Shown here: piece by piece, positions 28,945 through 36,865 of the stretch
Position numbering within the stretch: position 1 is the stretch's first letter
Layout of the letters: the number at the start of each line of letters is the position of its first letter
NCBI GenBank assembly: GCA_017550685.1
Contig: JAFZOJ010000034.1
Location: forward strand, 100,708-164,707
Reading direction: 5' to 3'
DNA: 64,000 bases
From: Treponema sp.
GTDB lineage: Bacteria > Spirochaetota > Spirochaetia > Treponematales > Treponemataceae
The notes under the pieces: generated by a model
Told to the model about the DNA's origin: nothing
Databases searched by the model: none
What the model saw: the letters and a program-made list of their open reading frames with translations, nothing else
Made by a program: the position numbers and the translations under genes

Positions 28945-30348
28945 CTATTCTCCAAGAGGTTCATATTCAATTCTGAATTTTGGAAGGGCAGGAAGCTCGG
29001 TAAAATAATCGTCCGGGCTTGTTCCCTGTGCAGGCGGTGCAAAAATCCTGAGTTTGATTTGGGTTGCTGCGGTAATTTTGTGTTCAAAAAACCAGCTCAT
29101 CAAATCTATGCATTTTACTCCCGGGGCCTTGTAGAACCACCAGCCGCCAAATTCCATTATAAGGTTTGCGTCCAAAAGCTTGTCTTCAAAATAAAGCTCG
29201 GCAAAGTGGGGATTGCTTTTTATTTCCAGGTCTGTTTCTACACCCTGGGCATCTTCGGCATTGGTCCAGCGCAGCTTTGCAGGCAGGGTTATTTCTTCTG
29301 CAGCTTCGAGCTTCTGGCTAAAGAAAGGCTTATGAAGGTCTTCGCGGTAGCTTGCCAGCAGAGGCTGTTCAATGCCTACATCGTGGTTGTTTGGATCCGT
29401 AACCTCAAGCCCAAGCCTTCCGTCATCTCGGAACTGATAAAGGGTCATTGCACTAAGCCATTTTTCCGGGTCGGCCTGGAGCCTGTTCATAAAGTCACGC
29501 AGCTTTTTTGCCTGACCATAAGGGCCGTTTACATCACCGTCGGCATTCATTTCGCTCAAAACCATAGGCTTGTCCTGACCGGTGATCTGGCGCAAGCGGT
29601 AAAGTGTCTGCTTGAATCTGTAGTACACGTCGGCATTGTCGTAAGAAGCAAAGGAATCTCCGCCTTTTTGTGCAATGTCATTAGGCCAGCCCCAGTGCAG
29701 CGAAAGATAATTGTCGCAGGACCAGATGTCTGCAGCCTTGTGTGCTTCCAGGAAAATGTCTTCCATTTCCAGCTTGCCGGTTTCTTTCTGCCACATGCCT
29801 GCGCACAAAATCATTTTTACATTAGGCGCATGCTCGTGCATTACCTTGCACACCATTACAAAAAAGTCGGCAATTTCCTGGTAGGTTGCACGTTTGGTAT
29901 AGCAGAACCAGGTTCCTGTGCATTCATGATTTACACGCAGAAGAACCCTTCCGTACGGGCGAAGGTCCTTGGCAAGCAGAACAATGTCTTCTTCCTTAAG
30001 ATGCGGATCAATTGTAATTGTAAGTACAACATCCATACCATGGCGGCGGATTTCTTTCATAAAACAAAATGGTTCGCCATCGAGCAAACCTTCGCGGCCA
30101 CCACGATAAGGAAAATAATTTTCGTAAGGAGAATCCCACACGTCCTTGGAATTCCCGGCCTTTTGCAGTTCGCAGGCACGAACAGGCCATTCCTTGTCGT
30201 TGGGATAATATGTATACATAAGGCTTATGCCTCTGTGAGTTTTGTGCAGCTTGTGGAGAATATAATCCTGATTTACATAAAGGGCACGTTCACTTCCGTC
30301 ACCCAGATCAAGAGCGCAATCAGCAGGTTTTAAATAAATTTTTCTCAT
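28945..30348 (-). CDS. Clan GH-A glycoside hydrolase (GH26-like)
   Basis: The 467-residue protein has a TIM-barrel-like core with L-L-R-V-N-H-E-C-T-G (likely acid/base Glu142) and P-M-V-L-S-E-M-N (likely nucleophile Glu266). The His-Glu pair followed by G-x-W resembles mannanase family GH26. A beta-rich C-terminal domain (about 345-467) could bind sugar. No signal peptide is seen. With the downstream CE2-like esterase it suggests use of acetylated mannan or a related hemicellulose. TATACT ends six bases before the ATG with no Shine-Dalgarno sequence. The family number is tentative. Confidence 0.7.
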   Translation of the reverse strand: MRKIYLKPADCALDLGDGSERALYVNQDYILHKLHKTHRGISLMYTYYPNDKEWPVRACELQKAGNSKDVWDSPYENYFPYRGGREGLLDGEPFCFMKEIRRHGMDVVLTITIDPHLKEEDIVLLAKDLRPYGRVLLRVNHECTGTWFCYTKRATYQEIADFFVMVCKVMHEHAPNVKMILCAGMWQKETGKLEMEDIFLEAHKAADIWSCDNYLSLHWGWPNDIAQKGGDSFASYDNADVYYRFKQTLYRLRQITGQDKPMVLSEMNADGDVNGPYGQAKKLRDFMNRLQADPEKWLSAMTLYQFRDDGRLGLEVTDPNNHDVGIEQPLLASYREDLHKPFFSQKLEAAEEITLPAKLRWTNAEDAQGVETDLEIKSNPHFAELYFEDKLLDANLIMEFGGWWFYKAPGVKCIDLMSWFFEHKITAATQIKLRIFAPPAQGTSPDDYFTELPALPKFRIEYEPLGE

Positions 30349-30440
30349 AGGGACAGTATATAATATAATAAAAAAACATTACAGATGACTTCTTTTTGAT
30401 TTTACTGTTATAATATATAAGTTCTACTCAGGAGAAACTT

Positions 30441-30570
30441 ATGACAGATTTTACAAGAATTTTGAGCATTGCCTCTCTATCCAAAGGCTGCAATCAAGGA
30501 AGGAATTCTTGTTCAGCTTTTTGAAGACTTACTTCCTGTAGTGAGCGTGGGATTTTCCGGCAGGGCAGGT
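30441..30570 (+). pseudogene. Decayed gene remnant, possibly LysR-type regulator tail
   Basis: A good promoter (extended -10, TGTTATAAT at 30406-30414) and GGAG lead into an ATG at 30441 whose frame stops after 27 codons. From 30466 another frame reads L-P-L-Y-P-K-A-A-I-K-E-G-I-L-V-Q-L, which resembles the end of a LysR effector domain. I read this as a fused, deleted relic. The family match is weak. Confidence 0.35.
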
Positions 30571-30577
30571 GACAGGC

Positions 30578-31264
30578 ATGACACAGATTCAAAAAATTCT
30601 TTTTGAGTATCAGGATAAAAAATACGCTGACTTTTCTGCAAAGCTTGTTCCGACATTGCCAAGGGAGGCATTTATCGGTGTAAGGTCGCCCAGCTTTAAA
30701 ATGATTCTGCGTCAGATTAAGGAGCTTGGCGAGCGGGAGGTTCAGGATTTTTTGCAGGACCTTCCTCACAAATATCACGAAGAAAATATCCTTCACATTG
30801 CGTTAATAAACAAGACAAAGGGTTATGAAGAATGCCTTGCCGAGCTTGAACATTTTCTGCCGTACGTAAACAGCTGGGCGGTGAGCGACGGTCTTAATCC
30901 TCCGGCTTTGAAAAAAAACAGACAGGAGCTGCTGCCGATTCTGGAGCGTTGGATTTGTGATAAGGCCCCGTTTACTCAAAGGGTCGGCATGCTGCTTTTG
31001 ATGAAATATTTTTTAGACGAGGATTTTAGGCCGGAGTATCTTGAGCTGCCTGCAAAAATCCGGAGACGCGAATATTATGTTAACATGATGATTGCCTGGC
31101 TTTTTGCAGAAGCGTTAGTAAAGCAGTGGGATGCGGCACTTCCTTTTATTCAAAACCGGCGGCTTGAACCCTGGACACACAACAAGGCAATTCAAAAGGC
31201 CTGCGAAAGCTTTAGGGTTACGCCGGAGCATAAAGAATTCCTGCGGTCGCTTAAGTTGTGCTAA
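30578..31264 (+). CDS. DNA alkylation repair protein (AlkD-like)
   Basis: The 228-residue, all-helical protein matches AlkD-type HEAT-repeat glycosylases by length and by motifs: V-R-S-P-S-F-K near 30, A-V-S-D-G-L with W-A-V-S-D (Asp near 107) and a C-terminal H-N-K-A-I-Q-K. These enzymes remove alkylated purines without base flipping. I choose the ATG at 30578 because AGGTGA ends five bases upstream; a GTG at 30569 is less likely. Its last four bases overlap the convergent MATE gene. Confidence 0.85.
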   Translation: MTQIQKILFEYQDKKYADFSAKLVPTLPREAFIGVRSPSFKMILRQIKELGEREVQDFLQDLPHKYHEENILHIALINKTKGYEECLAELEHFLPYVNSWAVSDGLNPPALKKNRQELLPILERWICDKAPFTQRVGMLLLMKYFLDEDFRPEYLELPAKIRRREYYVNMMIAWLFAEALVKQWDAALPFIQNRRLEPWTHNKAIQKACESFRVTPEHKEFLRSLKLC

Positions 31265-32592
31265 AACTTAATTCTTAAGAAGCGCACAAAATTAATGATT
31301 GCACGGGCTGCTTCATCACACAAAACTGCAAGGAAAACACCGAGCATTCCAAGCTTGAAAACAAAAACAAACAGAGCGGCAATTCCGACAACGCCTACGG
31401 TTCCAAGCCCCTGAGTAAACAGCATCCATTTTGTATCGCCGTATCCGCGGATTCCGCTGCCAAAAATCATGTTTCCGGATTTTCCAAAAAGATTTGCGGC
31501 AACAAGAATTACAAACACAACAGACATTTCAATAACTTCTTTGTCGGTTGTAAAAAGGCTCAAGGTCAGGCGTGGGAAAATTGAAACAAAAATAAGGGCT
31601 GCGGCACAAACCATGAATGCCCATTTTATACTTGTCTTTACAATATCGCGGTAAAGCTTGTGATCCTTTGCGCCGGTTGCCTCGCCGGTCAAGGTTAAGG
31701 TTCCGCTTCCGATGGCGCCGATTACAACTACAAAAAGAAGTTCAACGGTAAATACCATGGAGTAGATTCCGGCTGCCATTTCGTTGATGGTGTTAAGGAT
31801 GCGGATGATGCAAAGGTTTCCGGCATTCCAAAGCAGGTCTTCGCAGGCTGTTGGAATTCCAAGCTTAACAGAGGTAATGAACGGGGTAAACTTTGCCTTG
31901 AGGATTCTTTTAAAGCCCGGGCTTGTAAAAAAATCTTTGCGCTTTGCAATGGTGATGTACAAAAGATAAAGGGCTCCCAGATATTCTGCAATTGTTGTTC
32001 CAAGAGCGGCACCGGCAACCTCCAGGCGAGGGAAACCAAACTTACCAAAAATCAAAACGTAATCAAGGAAGATGTTCAAAACCGAACGGATAATTCCATA
32101 AGTTACAAGCGGCTTTGTGTAGTTTGAAGTTTGAAAAACAACTCCGTACGAAGCGTAAAGACCAACAATTAAAAATACCGGGGAGTAGCATCTGGTGTAT
32201 TTAACGCAAAAATCCATTACGGTCGGCGACACTCCCATCAGGCGGAAAACTAACGGGCTAAAGAACATCCAGAAAAAGAATAATAAGACCGGAAGTACAT
32301 TGCTGAATTTGATTAAGGAGGCGGCATAGTCTTTTGCCTTTTCCAGATCCTTTTCTCCAACGGACTGGCTTATCAAAATTGAAGCACCGATTGCAAGCGA
32401 CATAACAAAGGACATTGTTGTCCAGATTGGTGCGGTAACATTTCCAACAGCGCTCATGTAAAGAATGTTCATGCGGCCCAAAAAGATTCGGTCAATAAAC
32501 ATCTGAACCTGTGCAATAATGTTACTGAGCATGATTGGAACAAAGATTTTTACGAGTTTGTTTTTGTATTCAGTCTTAAAAAGCGGCTTCAT
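31261..32592 (-). CDS. MATE-family multidrug/cation antiporter
   Basis: The ~443-residue protein has 12 hydrophobic helices and the MATE duplicated pattern (I-D-R-I-F-L-G near 30; G-S-G-T-L-T-L-T-G-E near 290). It would export drugs or cationic metabolites in exchange for Na+ or H+. I choose the ATG at 32592, which has AAGGAAG upstream, over one nine codons earlier. A TATAAT on this strand (32630-32625) gives a short leader. A poly-G tract lies just upstream of where its -35 should be. Confidence 0.92.
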   Translation of the reverse strand: MKPLFKTEYKNKLVKIFVPIMLSNIIAQVQMFIDRIFLGRMNILYMSAVGNVTAPIWTTMSFVMSLAIGASILISQSVGEKDLEKAKDYAASLIKFSNVLPVLLFFFWMFFSPLVFRLMGVSPTVMDFCVKYTRCYSPVFLIVGLYASYGVVFQTSNYTKPLVTYGIIRSVLNIFLDYVLIFGKFGFPRLEVAGAALGTTIAEYLGALYLLYITIAKRKDFFTSPGFKRILKAKFTPFITSVKLGIPTACEDLLWNAGNLCIIRILNTINEMAAGIYSMVFTVELLFVVVIGAIGSGTLTLTGEATGAKDHKLYRDIVKTSIKWAFMVCAAALIFVSIFPRLTLSLFTTDKEVIEMSVVFVILVAANLFGKSGNMIFGSGIRGYGDTKWMLFTQGLGTVGVVGIAALFVFVFKLGMLGVFLAVLCDEAARAIINFVRFLRIKF

Positions 32593-32657
32593 TTTTCTTC
32601 CTTTTGTAGTTTTGAACAAGGGTAATTATAAAGGATTTTTTTCAACATGGCGAGGGA

Positions 32658-32667
32658 GGGGGGGGGG
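32658..32667. repeat. Poly-G tract (10 G) between divergent genes
   Basis: Ten consecutive G, preceded by GAGGGA, lie between the MATE and flavodoxin starts. The tract is within ten bases of the expected -35 of the MATE promoter. Confidence 0.9.
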
Positions 32668-32728
32668 AGGAAAAACCTTGCTTTAAATTATGTAATATAT
32701 TAAATATATTTATATAAGGAAGGATAAT

Positions 32729-33256
32729 ATGAAAACAGCAGTTATTTATACCTCACAGACAGGTTTTACTAAAAAATATGCGGAATGGATTGCAGAAAAG
32801 GCAAAGGCAGAGCTTTTTGATTTAAAGGATGTACAGAAAAAACCTCTTTCTTTTTTCGAAGCCTATGATGCAATTATTTATGCCAGCTGGTGCATGGCAG
32901 GAAATGTAGTTAAGGCAGACTGGTTTTTTACCAAGGCAAGCAGCCTTAAGGGAAAGAAGCTTGCTGTTGTAGCAGTTGGTGCAAGCCCGAACGACAATCC
33001 TGAGTCTGAAGCAGCAATGAACAAGCTTCTTACAGAGGAGCAGAAGCAGTACATCAAGGCTTTCTACTGCCAGGGCGGAATCAATTATGACAAGATGAAG
33101 TTCATGTCAAAGTTTGCTTTGAAGATGTTTGCAAATATGTTGAAAAAATCAAAGGATCCAAAACAGAGAGAACAGGGCGCATTCATTGATCACTCTTACG
33201 ATATATCTGATATTAAATTTATTGAGCCTGTAATTGAATTTCTTGGAAAAGAATAA
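32729..33256 (+). CDS. Flavodoxin-domain protein
   Basis: The 175-residue protein starts with the FMN phosphate-binding motif T-S-Q-T-G-F-T-K-K-Y-A. It has the flavodoxin strands (A-I-I-Y-A-S-W near 50; L-A-V-V-A-V-G-A near 80) and resembles the HemG/flavodoxin_5 type. It probably carries electrons or acts as a small quinone/porphyrinogen oxidoreductase; the partner is unknown. AAGGAAGG lies before the ATG. Confidence 0.85.
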   Translation: MKTAVIYTSQTGFTKKYAEWIAEKAKAELFDLKDVQKKPLSFFEAYDAIIYASWCMAGNVVKADWFFTKASSLKGKKLAVVAVGASPNDNPESEAAMNKLLTEEQKQYIKAFYCQGGINYDKMKFMSKFALKMFANMLKKSKDPKQREQGAFIDHSYDISDIKFIEPVIEFLGKE

Positions 33257-33274
33257 TCATAATTTAAAGGGGCG

Positions 33275-34159
33275 CTAGTCAAAAAGACTGGGCTGGATAT
33301 TTTCTTTTTGAGGAAAATCGTCTATCCACTTAAAAACGCTGTCGGTACCAAGCATGATTTTGTTTTGCCGGCAGCGTTCTTTTAAATAAATCATAAGCTC
33401 GTGTTCGCGCGGGCTTGAAACAACATAATTGTAGCCGTAGGTTTTCTGGTAGCGCTGTTTGAGGGAAAGGCCTTGCTGCGGGGCAGGGAAGAGGCAGTCC
33501 AGAGCCTTGTAAAAGTATTCGCGGTTTCCTTCGCGGAGGGTCAGACCAATTCCAAAGCAAAGGATTGCGTGAACGCCGGCACGGGCACAGTAATCAATTA
33601 TACCATCTATGTTTTCCTGGGTGTCATTAATTAAAGGCAAGAGCGGACTGAACCAGACAACGGTTGGAATACCGGCATCTCGGCAGGCAGACAAAACTTC
33701 AAAGCGGCGGCTTGTAGGGCAGACACCTGGTTCAATTTTGCGGCAAAGATCGTCGTCGGCTGTGGTGAGTGTCATCTGGACAACGGCCTTTGTCTTGTTG
33801 TTTATATGGGTCAGAATGTCCAGGTCGCGCAGTACAAGGTCTGATTTTGTTATAAGAGTTGCACCAAAATCGTAGCGGTCAATTATTTCAAGACAGCGGC
33901 GCATGAGGCCCAGATCTTTTTCAATCGGGATGTATGGGTCGCACATGCTGCCTGTTCCGATCATGCAGCGTTTGCGTTTTTTCTGAAGGGCTTCTTCAAG
34001 GAGCTCTGGCGCATTCTGCTTTACTTCAATATCTTCAAAGTCATGTGTAAACTGATAGCACTTGCTTCGCGAATCGCAATAGATACACCCGTGCGAACAT
34101 CCGCGATAGATGTTCATGCTGCGAGGTGTAAGAATTGTTTTTGCGTTCACAAAGTGCAT
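33275..34159 (-). CDS. Radical SAM protein, spore-photoproduct-lyase-like family
   Basis: The 294-residue enzyme has the radical SAM cluster motif C-S-H-G-C-I-Y-C (Cys 21, 25, 28) and the family segments T-G-S-M-C-D-P-Y-I-P and S-P-L-L-P-L-I-N-D-T. It is related to the SplB / Rv2578c group, which is linked to DNA or unknown substrates. I place the start at 34159: the longer frame upstream is simply translated repeat sequence. The likely ribosome-binding site (GGGGGA) is at the edge of that repeat. Confidence 0.88.
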   Translation of the reverse strand: MHFVNAKTILTPRSMNIYRGCSHGCIYCDSRSKCYQFTHDFEDIEVKQNAPELLEEALQKKRKRCMIGTGSMCDPYIPIEKDLGLMRRCLEIIDRYDFGATLITKSDLVLRDLDILTHINNKTKAVVQMTLTTADDDLCRKIEPGVCPTSRRFEVLSACRDAGIPTVVWFSPLLPLINDTQENIDGIIDYCARAGVHAILCFGIGLTLREGNREYFYKALDCLFPAPQQGLSLKQRYQKTYGYNYVVSSPREHELMIYLKERCRQNKIMLGTDSVFKWIDDFPQKENIQPSLFD

Positions 34160-34171
34160 AGTGAAATCCCC

Positions 34172-34205
34172 CGTCATTGCGAGGGGCAAAGCCCCGTGGC
34201 AATCC
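34172..34205. repeat. Dispersed palindrome, family 4
   Basis: CGTCATTGCGAGGGGC and GCCCCGTGGCAATCC flank a short AAA loop. It supplies most of the gap between the radical SAM start and the ClbS-like gene. Confidence 0.8.
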
Positions 34206-34207
34206 AT

Positions 34208-34759
34208 TTATCCTTTACAGTTCTTCTTATGCGCCTTAATTTTCTTCATAGCCCAGTCGTAGTGGCTCGAGGTTGTGCTTACAAAATAGGCGCCTAGTGC
34301 CGCATTCCCTGTCCATGGAAAATGCTTTGGCATAAAAAGTTCTTCGTTGCTGTATTTTTTTATAAGAGCCATTACATCTGCATGACTTTTTGCAAACAGC
34401 TTCTTTGCTTCTTCAAGCGAGGTTTTTTGATGACGGTTCCAGAACATTATATTCATTGCGCCATAAGTTTTCCAGCTGTATTCCGTAGGCAAAAAGGCAA
34501 TTGCAATTTTGCTGTCTGTAATTCCCTTATTGTTCTTAGGAAAGTTCAGCATAAGCTGATGCCATTCATAAAGATGGATCAGAACATCACGCACATTTTT
34601 GTCGCGACTCCAGTGAGCTTCCTTTTTGCTAGCTTCTCCCGAAAAATCAAACGGTGTATTCAGTTCTTTTTCCGACATGCCGTTAATCATCTGAATAAGC
34701 TTTTCATAGTTTTCCTGTGCTGCCTTAAGCAGGTCGTCCTTAGTTGTTGGTCTTGGCAT
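34208..34759 (-). CDS. ClbS/DfsB-family four-helix protein
   Basis: The 183-residue protein starts P-R-P-T-T-K-D-D-L-L-K-A-A and has the family segments D-K-N-V-R-D-V-L-I-H-L-Y-E-W-H and S-H-Y-D-W-A. ClbS is a cyclopropane hydrolase that protects against colibactin; most relatives have no known substrate. AAGGAG precedes the ATG, which overlaps the stop of the upstream DUF3781-SAP gene by one base, so they form one operon. Confidence 0.85.
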   Translation of the reverse strand: MPRPTTKDDLLKAAQENYEKLIQMINGMSEKELNTPFDFSGEASKKEAHWSRDKNVRDVLIHLYEWHQLMLNFPKNNKGITDSKIAIAFLPTEYSWKTYGAMNIMFWNRHQKTSLEEAKKLFAKSHADVMALIKKYSNEELFMPKHFPWTGNAALGAYFVSTTSSHYDWAMKKIKAHKKNCKG

Positions 34760-35688
34760 TATAGTTTCTCCTTTCTCGCGGTCCCCGAGGCTCTCGAAGG
34801 GGCCAATGTTTCTAGTAATTTATTTGTGTAAACTTTTTCTTTTGTCGATTCACGAACTTGTTTCCATAGTGCTGCGGCAGTTTTGAGTTTGTTCGGGAAT
34901 TCTTTGGTTGCCGGGTCAGCGCAAAAGTCGTGTACAAATTTGTTCCACTGCAATGCAGACTTATCGTATTTGGCATAAGTCTTTTTGCCGTAATAAATGT
35001 CCAGCAGGTCTCCGAGTGTGAAGTTTATGTCCTGTGTTTCTCTAACTTTTCTGACTGTAGCAACCATATCAACATTAAATTTGAAATTTTCGATACCTGT
35101 CTGTTCTATAAAAAACTTCCTAAAGCGTGGTCCAAAGGTAAAGCTGCATTCGAGGATACCGGTATCCAGCGTAAGTATTATGGACTGGTCATCCCGAACT
35201 TGTTTCGGGATCTTTTTTTTCAAAGACCCTGAAACAAGTTCAGGGTGACGAGATGCTTTAAAATATGCTTCAATTATTTTGTTCAATTCAATTTTTCCAC
35301 CGTCACATTTTAGTCCCAGTGCCCGGCAGATCTTTATGAGCTCTTCGCGATACCAGTAATATTTTGAAAATTCTTCAAAGGTATTAATGTCATCAAAATC
35401 TGGTCTTTTATTCTCACGGGGTCCCTGAGCCTGTCGAAGGGCCTTATGCGCAGTAATTATCGTATAACTATAAGCATTCACAGTTATAATTATATCACTA
35501 ATTTCACAATACCAGTTTTTGCCCTGACGGGTTATCTGGCAATCCTCTCGTATAATTGCATTTCTACAAAACTCCACAACATCGCTCACATCTTCCCCAA
35601 GCCCAAGATTTCTCCTGATACGATTAATTCCCATGGGAGTAGTGTGAAGCTTCTGGATGTTTTGCAGCAATTCCTTTTCGTTTTTCAT
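34759..35688 (-). CDS. DUF3781-SAP-DUF6434-like fusion protein carrying in-frame dispersed repeats
   Basis: The ~309-residue product looks like two normally separate proteins joined. Residues 1-78 match DUF3781 (L-H-T-T-P-M-G-I-N-R-I-R-R-N, ending V-N-A-Y-S-Y-T-I-I-T-A-H-K). Residues ~95-140 are SAP-like (Y-Y-W-Y-R-E-E-L-I-K; G-G-K-I-E-L), and ~165-290 resemble DUF6434. The joins are dispersed repeats read in frame: L-R-Q-A-Q-G-P-R after DUF3781, P-E-L-V-S-G-S...K-Q-V-R-D-D between the SAP and DUF6434 parts, and A-P-S-R-A-S-G-T-A-R at the C-terminus. I start it at 35688: TATAAT ends six bases before that ATG. A long operator shared with the WYL gene lies just upstream. Function unknown. Confidence 0.75.
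   Translation of the reverse strand: MKNEKELLQNIQKLHTTPMGINRIRRNLGLGEDVSDVVEFCRNAIIREDCQITRQGKNWYCEISDIIITVNAYSYTIITAHKALRQAQGPRENKRPDFDDINTFEEFSKYYWYREELIKICRALGLKCDGGKIELNKIIEAYFKASRHPELVSGSLKKKIPKQVRDDQSIILTLDTGILECSFTFGPRFRKFFIEQTGIENFKFNVDMVATVRKVRETQDINFTLGDLLDIYYGKKTYAKYDKSALQWNKFVHDFCADPATKEFPNKLKTAAALWKQVRESTKEKVYTNKLLETLAPSRASGTARKEKL
34780..34804. repeat. Dispersed repeat, family 3, inside coding sequence (C-terminal codons)
   Basis: GGTCCCCGAGGCTCTCG then AAGGGGCC, a variant arm of the element at 9085-9150. It encodes the last dozen residues of the DUF3781-SAP protein. Confidence 0.8.
35188..35249. repeat. Dispersed palindrome, family 2, inside coding sequence
   Basis: A complete family 2 palindrome with its T-rich centre is read in frame on the minus strand as about 21 residues between the SAP-like and DUF6434-like parts. 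Confidence 0.85.
35418..35442. repeat. Dispersed repeat, family 3, inside coding sequence
   Basis: Identical over 25 bases to 10984-11008. It is read in frame at the junction between the DUF3781-like and SAP-like parts. Confidence 0.85.
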
Positions 35689-35703
35689 GCTTTTATTATA
35701 CAC

Positions 35704-35735
35704 TTTAAATATGACAACAGAATGTCACATTTAAA
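35704..35735. promoter_or_regulatory. Operator: long inverted repeat, copy 2
   Basis: TTTAAATATGACA - six bases - TGTCACATTTAAA. The arms are 13 bases with one mismatch. It lies four to 35 bases upstream of the TATAAT of the DUF3781-SAP gene and matches the operator at 37819-37850. Confidence 0.75.
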
Positions 35736-35815
35736 TAAAAATAGCAATTTTTTACAATTTTTTCATTTTAGATTTCTTTATGATTCAATTATAAATCAAT
35801 TAAGGAGAAATAAAT

Positions 35816-36205
35816 ATGGAAAAAGATTTATTCGAAAAATTCAACAATGGGGAGCTGCGTCTCCCGGAAAAGACAATCTTGTTTAAAGAAATTGCCTGGT
35901 CTAAGCATCCGGTTTTTGAAGGAGTTGAGCTCAAACATATCCTCACCTCTAAAGAAACAGGTGGAGAATACAGCTTTCATCTTGTACGAATTGCTCCAGA
36001 CAAGACAATTCAAAATCACACTCATGATCCACAGCTTGAAACTCATGAGGTTATTGCAGGATACGGGAAATGTATAAACAATGGAAAAGAACTTATTTAT
36101 GAACCAGGTGTAATTTCTATTATGCCGGCAAAAATTCCGCACGAAGTTCACGCCGGTTCAGACGGACTTTATCTTTTTGCAAAATTCATTCCGGCTTTAT
36201 GCTAG
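35816..36205 (+). CDS. Small cupin-domain protein
   Basis: The 129-residue single-domain cupin has likely metal ligands in H-T-H-D-P-Q-L-E-T-H-E (about 63-74) and H-E-V-H near 112. It may be a sugar or small-molecule isomerase/dioxygenase or a sensor; the substrate is unknown. AAGGAG precedes the ATG. The downstream AraC regulator, which also has a cupin sensor, converges on it. Confidence 0.85.
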   Translation: MEKDLFEKFNNGELRLPEKTILFKEIAWSKHPVFEGVELKHILTSKETGGEYSFHLVRIAPDKTIQNHTHDPQLETHEVIAGYGKCINNGKELIYEPGVISIMPAKIPHEVHAGSDGLYLFAKFIPALC

Positions 36206-36226
36206 AGTTAAAATATACGAAAGCTC

Positions 36227-36865
36227 TTAATCCTTCAGAGCCTTCTTGTATTCTTTTGGCGTAAGCCCTACAAGCTTCTGGAAGCTTTTGTCTAAATGAC
36301 TTTGATCACAAAATCCGGCATCGTAAGTTGTTTCAGATACACTCTGTTCTTCCAGAAGCTTTTGCGCTTTTCGGACTTTACACTGAATTTGAAACTGATG
36401 AGGTGTAAGACCAAAGGCTTTTTTAAATTGACGAATCATGTGAAAAGGACTGATATTTGAATCCTTTGCCATTTCATCTATAAGATAAAGATTTTCTGGA
36501 TTTTCAAGTATTGTGTCTCTAAGCTCTTTAAGTCGTGTGCTCAATTCTTTGTAAGTATTTTTATTTCTTGATTCATAATTTTCACTGGAAAACTTCTCTG
36601 TAGTTTTAATACACAAAACCACCATAGAGTATGTCTGATTATCAACGGGCATTATTTGATGAACTATATCAGGCGGAATCTGAAAGCGATCTCCTTTGCT
36701 ATAAATTCTTTTTTTCCCATTTAGAACCATACACATTTTCCCTTCTTCAATATAACCGACAGTCAGATGGCTGGTATGGGTGTGCGGCGGATATGTTTTA
36801 TTCCAATCCTTGTAGTGTATGCATTCGATGTTTTCATTTTGTCTGCTATAGGAAATCTCACTCAT
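36227..36865 (-). CDS. AraC-family regulator with N-terminal cupin sensor
   Basis: The 212-residue protein has a cupin-type sensor (about 1-95; P-P-H-T-H-T-S-H, then I-V-H-Q-I) and a C-terminal pair of AraC helix-turn-helix motifs (about 115-212; I-S-P-F-H-M-I-R-Q-F-K-K, then D-Q-S-H-L-D-K-S-F-Q-K-L-V-G-L-T-P-K-E-Y). Its start overlaps the WYL regulator stop by four bases (ATGA), so the two regulators are made together. Confidence 0.92.
   Translation of the reverse strand: MSEISYSRQNENIECIHYKDWNKTYPPHTHTSHLTVGYIEEGKMCMVLNGKKRIYSKGDRFQIPPDIVHQIMPVDNQTYSMVVLCIKTTEKFSSENYESRNKNTYKELSTRLKELRDTILENPENLYLIDEMAKDSNISPFHMIRQFKKAFGLTPHQFQIQCKVRKAQKLLEEQSVSETTYDAGFCDQSHLDKSFQKLVGLTPKEYKKALKD

Noticed and set aside
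28777..30333. A 518-codon plus-strand frame
   Set aside because: It lies antisense to the glycosidase and esterase genes, has Lys/Cys/Phe-rich shadow composition and shows no family motif.
33275..34207. Longer start for the radical SAM gene at 34207
   Set aside because: The added 16 residues are translated family 4 repeat; the ATG at 34159 has a ribosome-binding site and conserved length.
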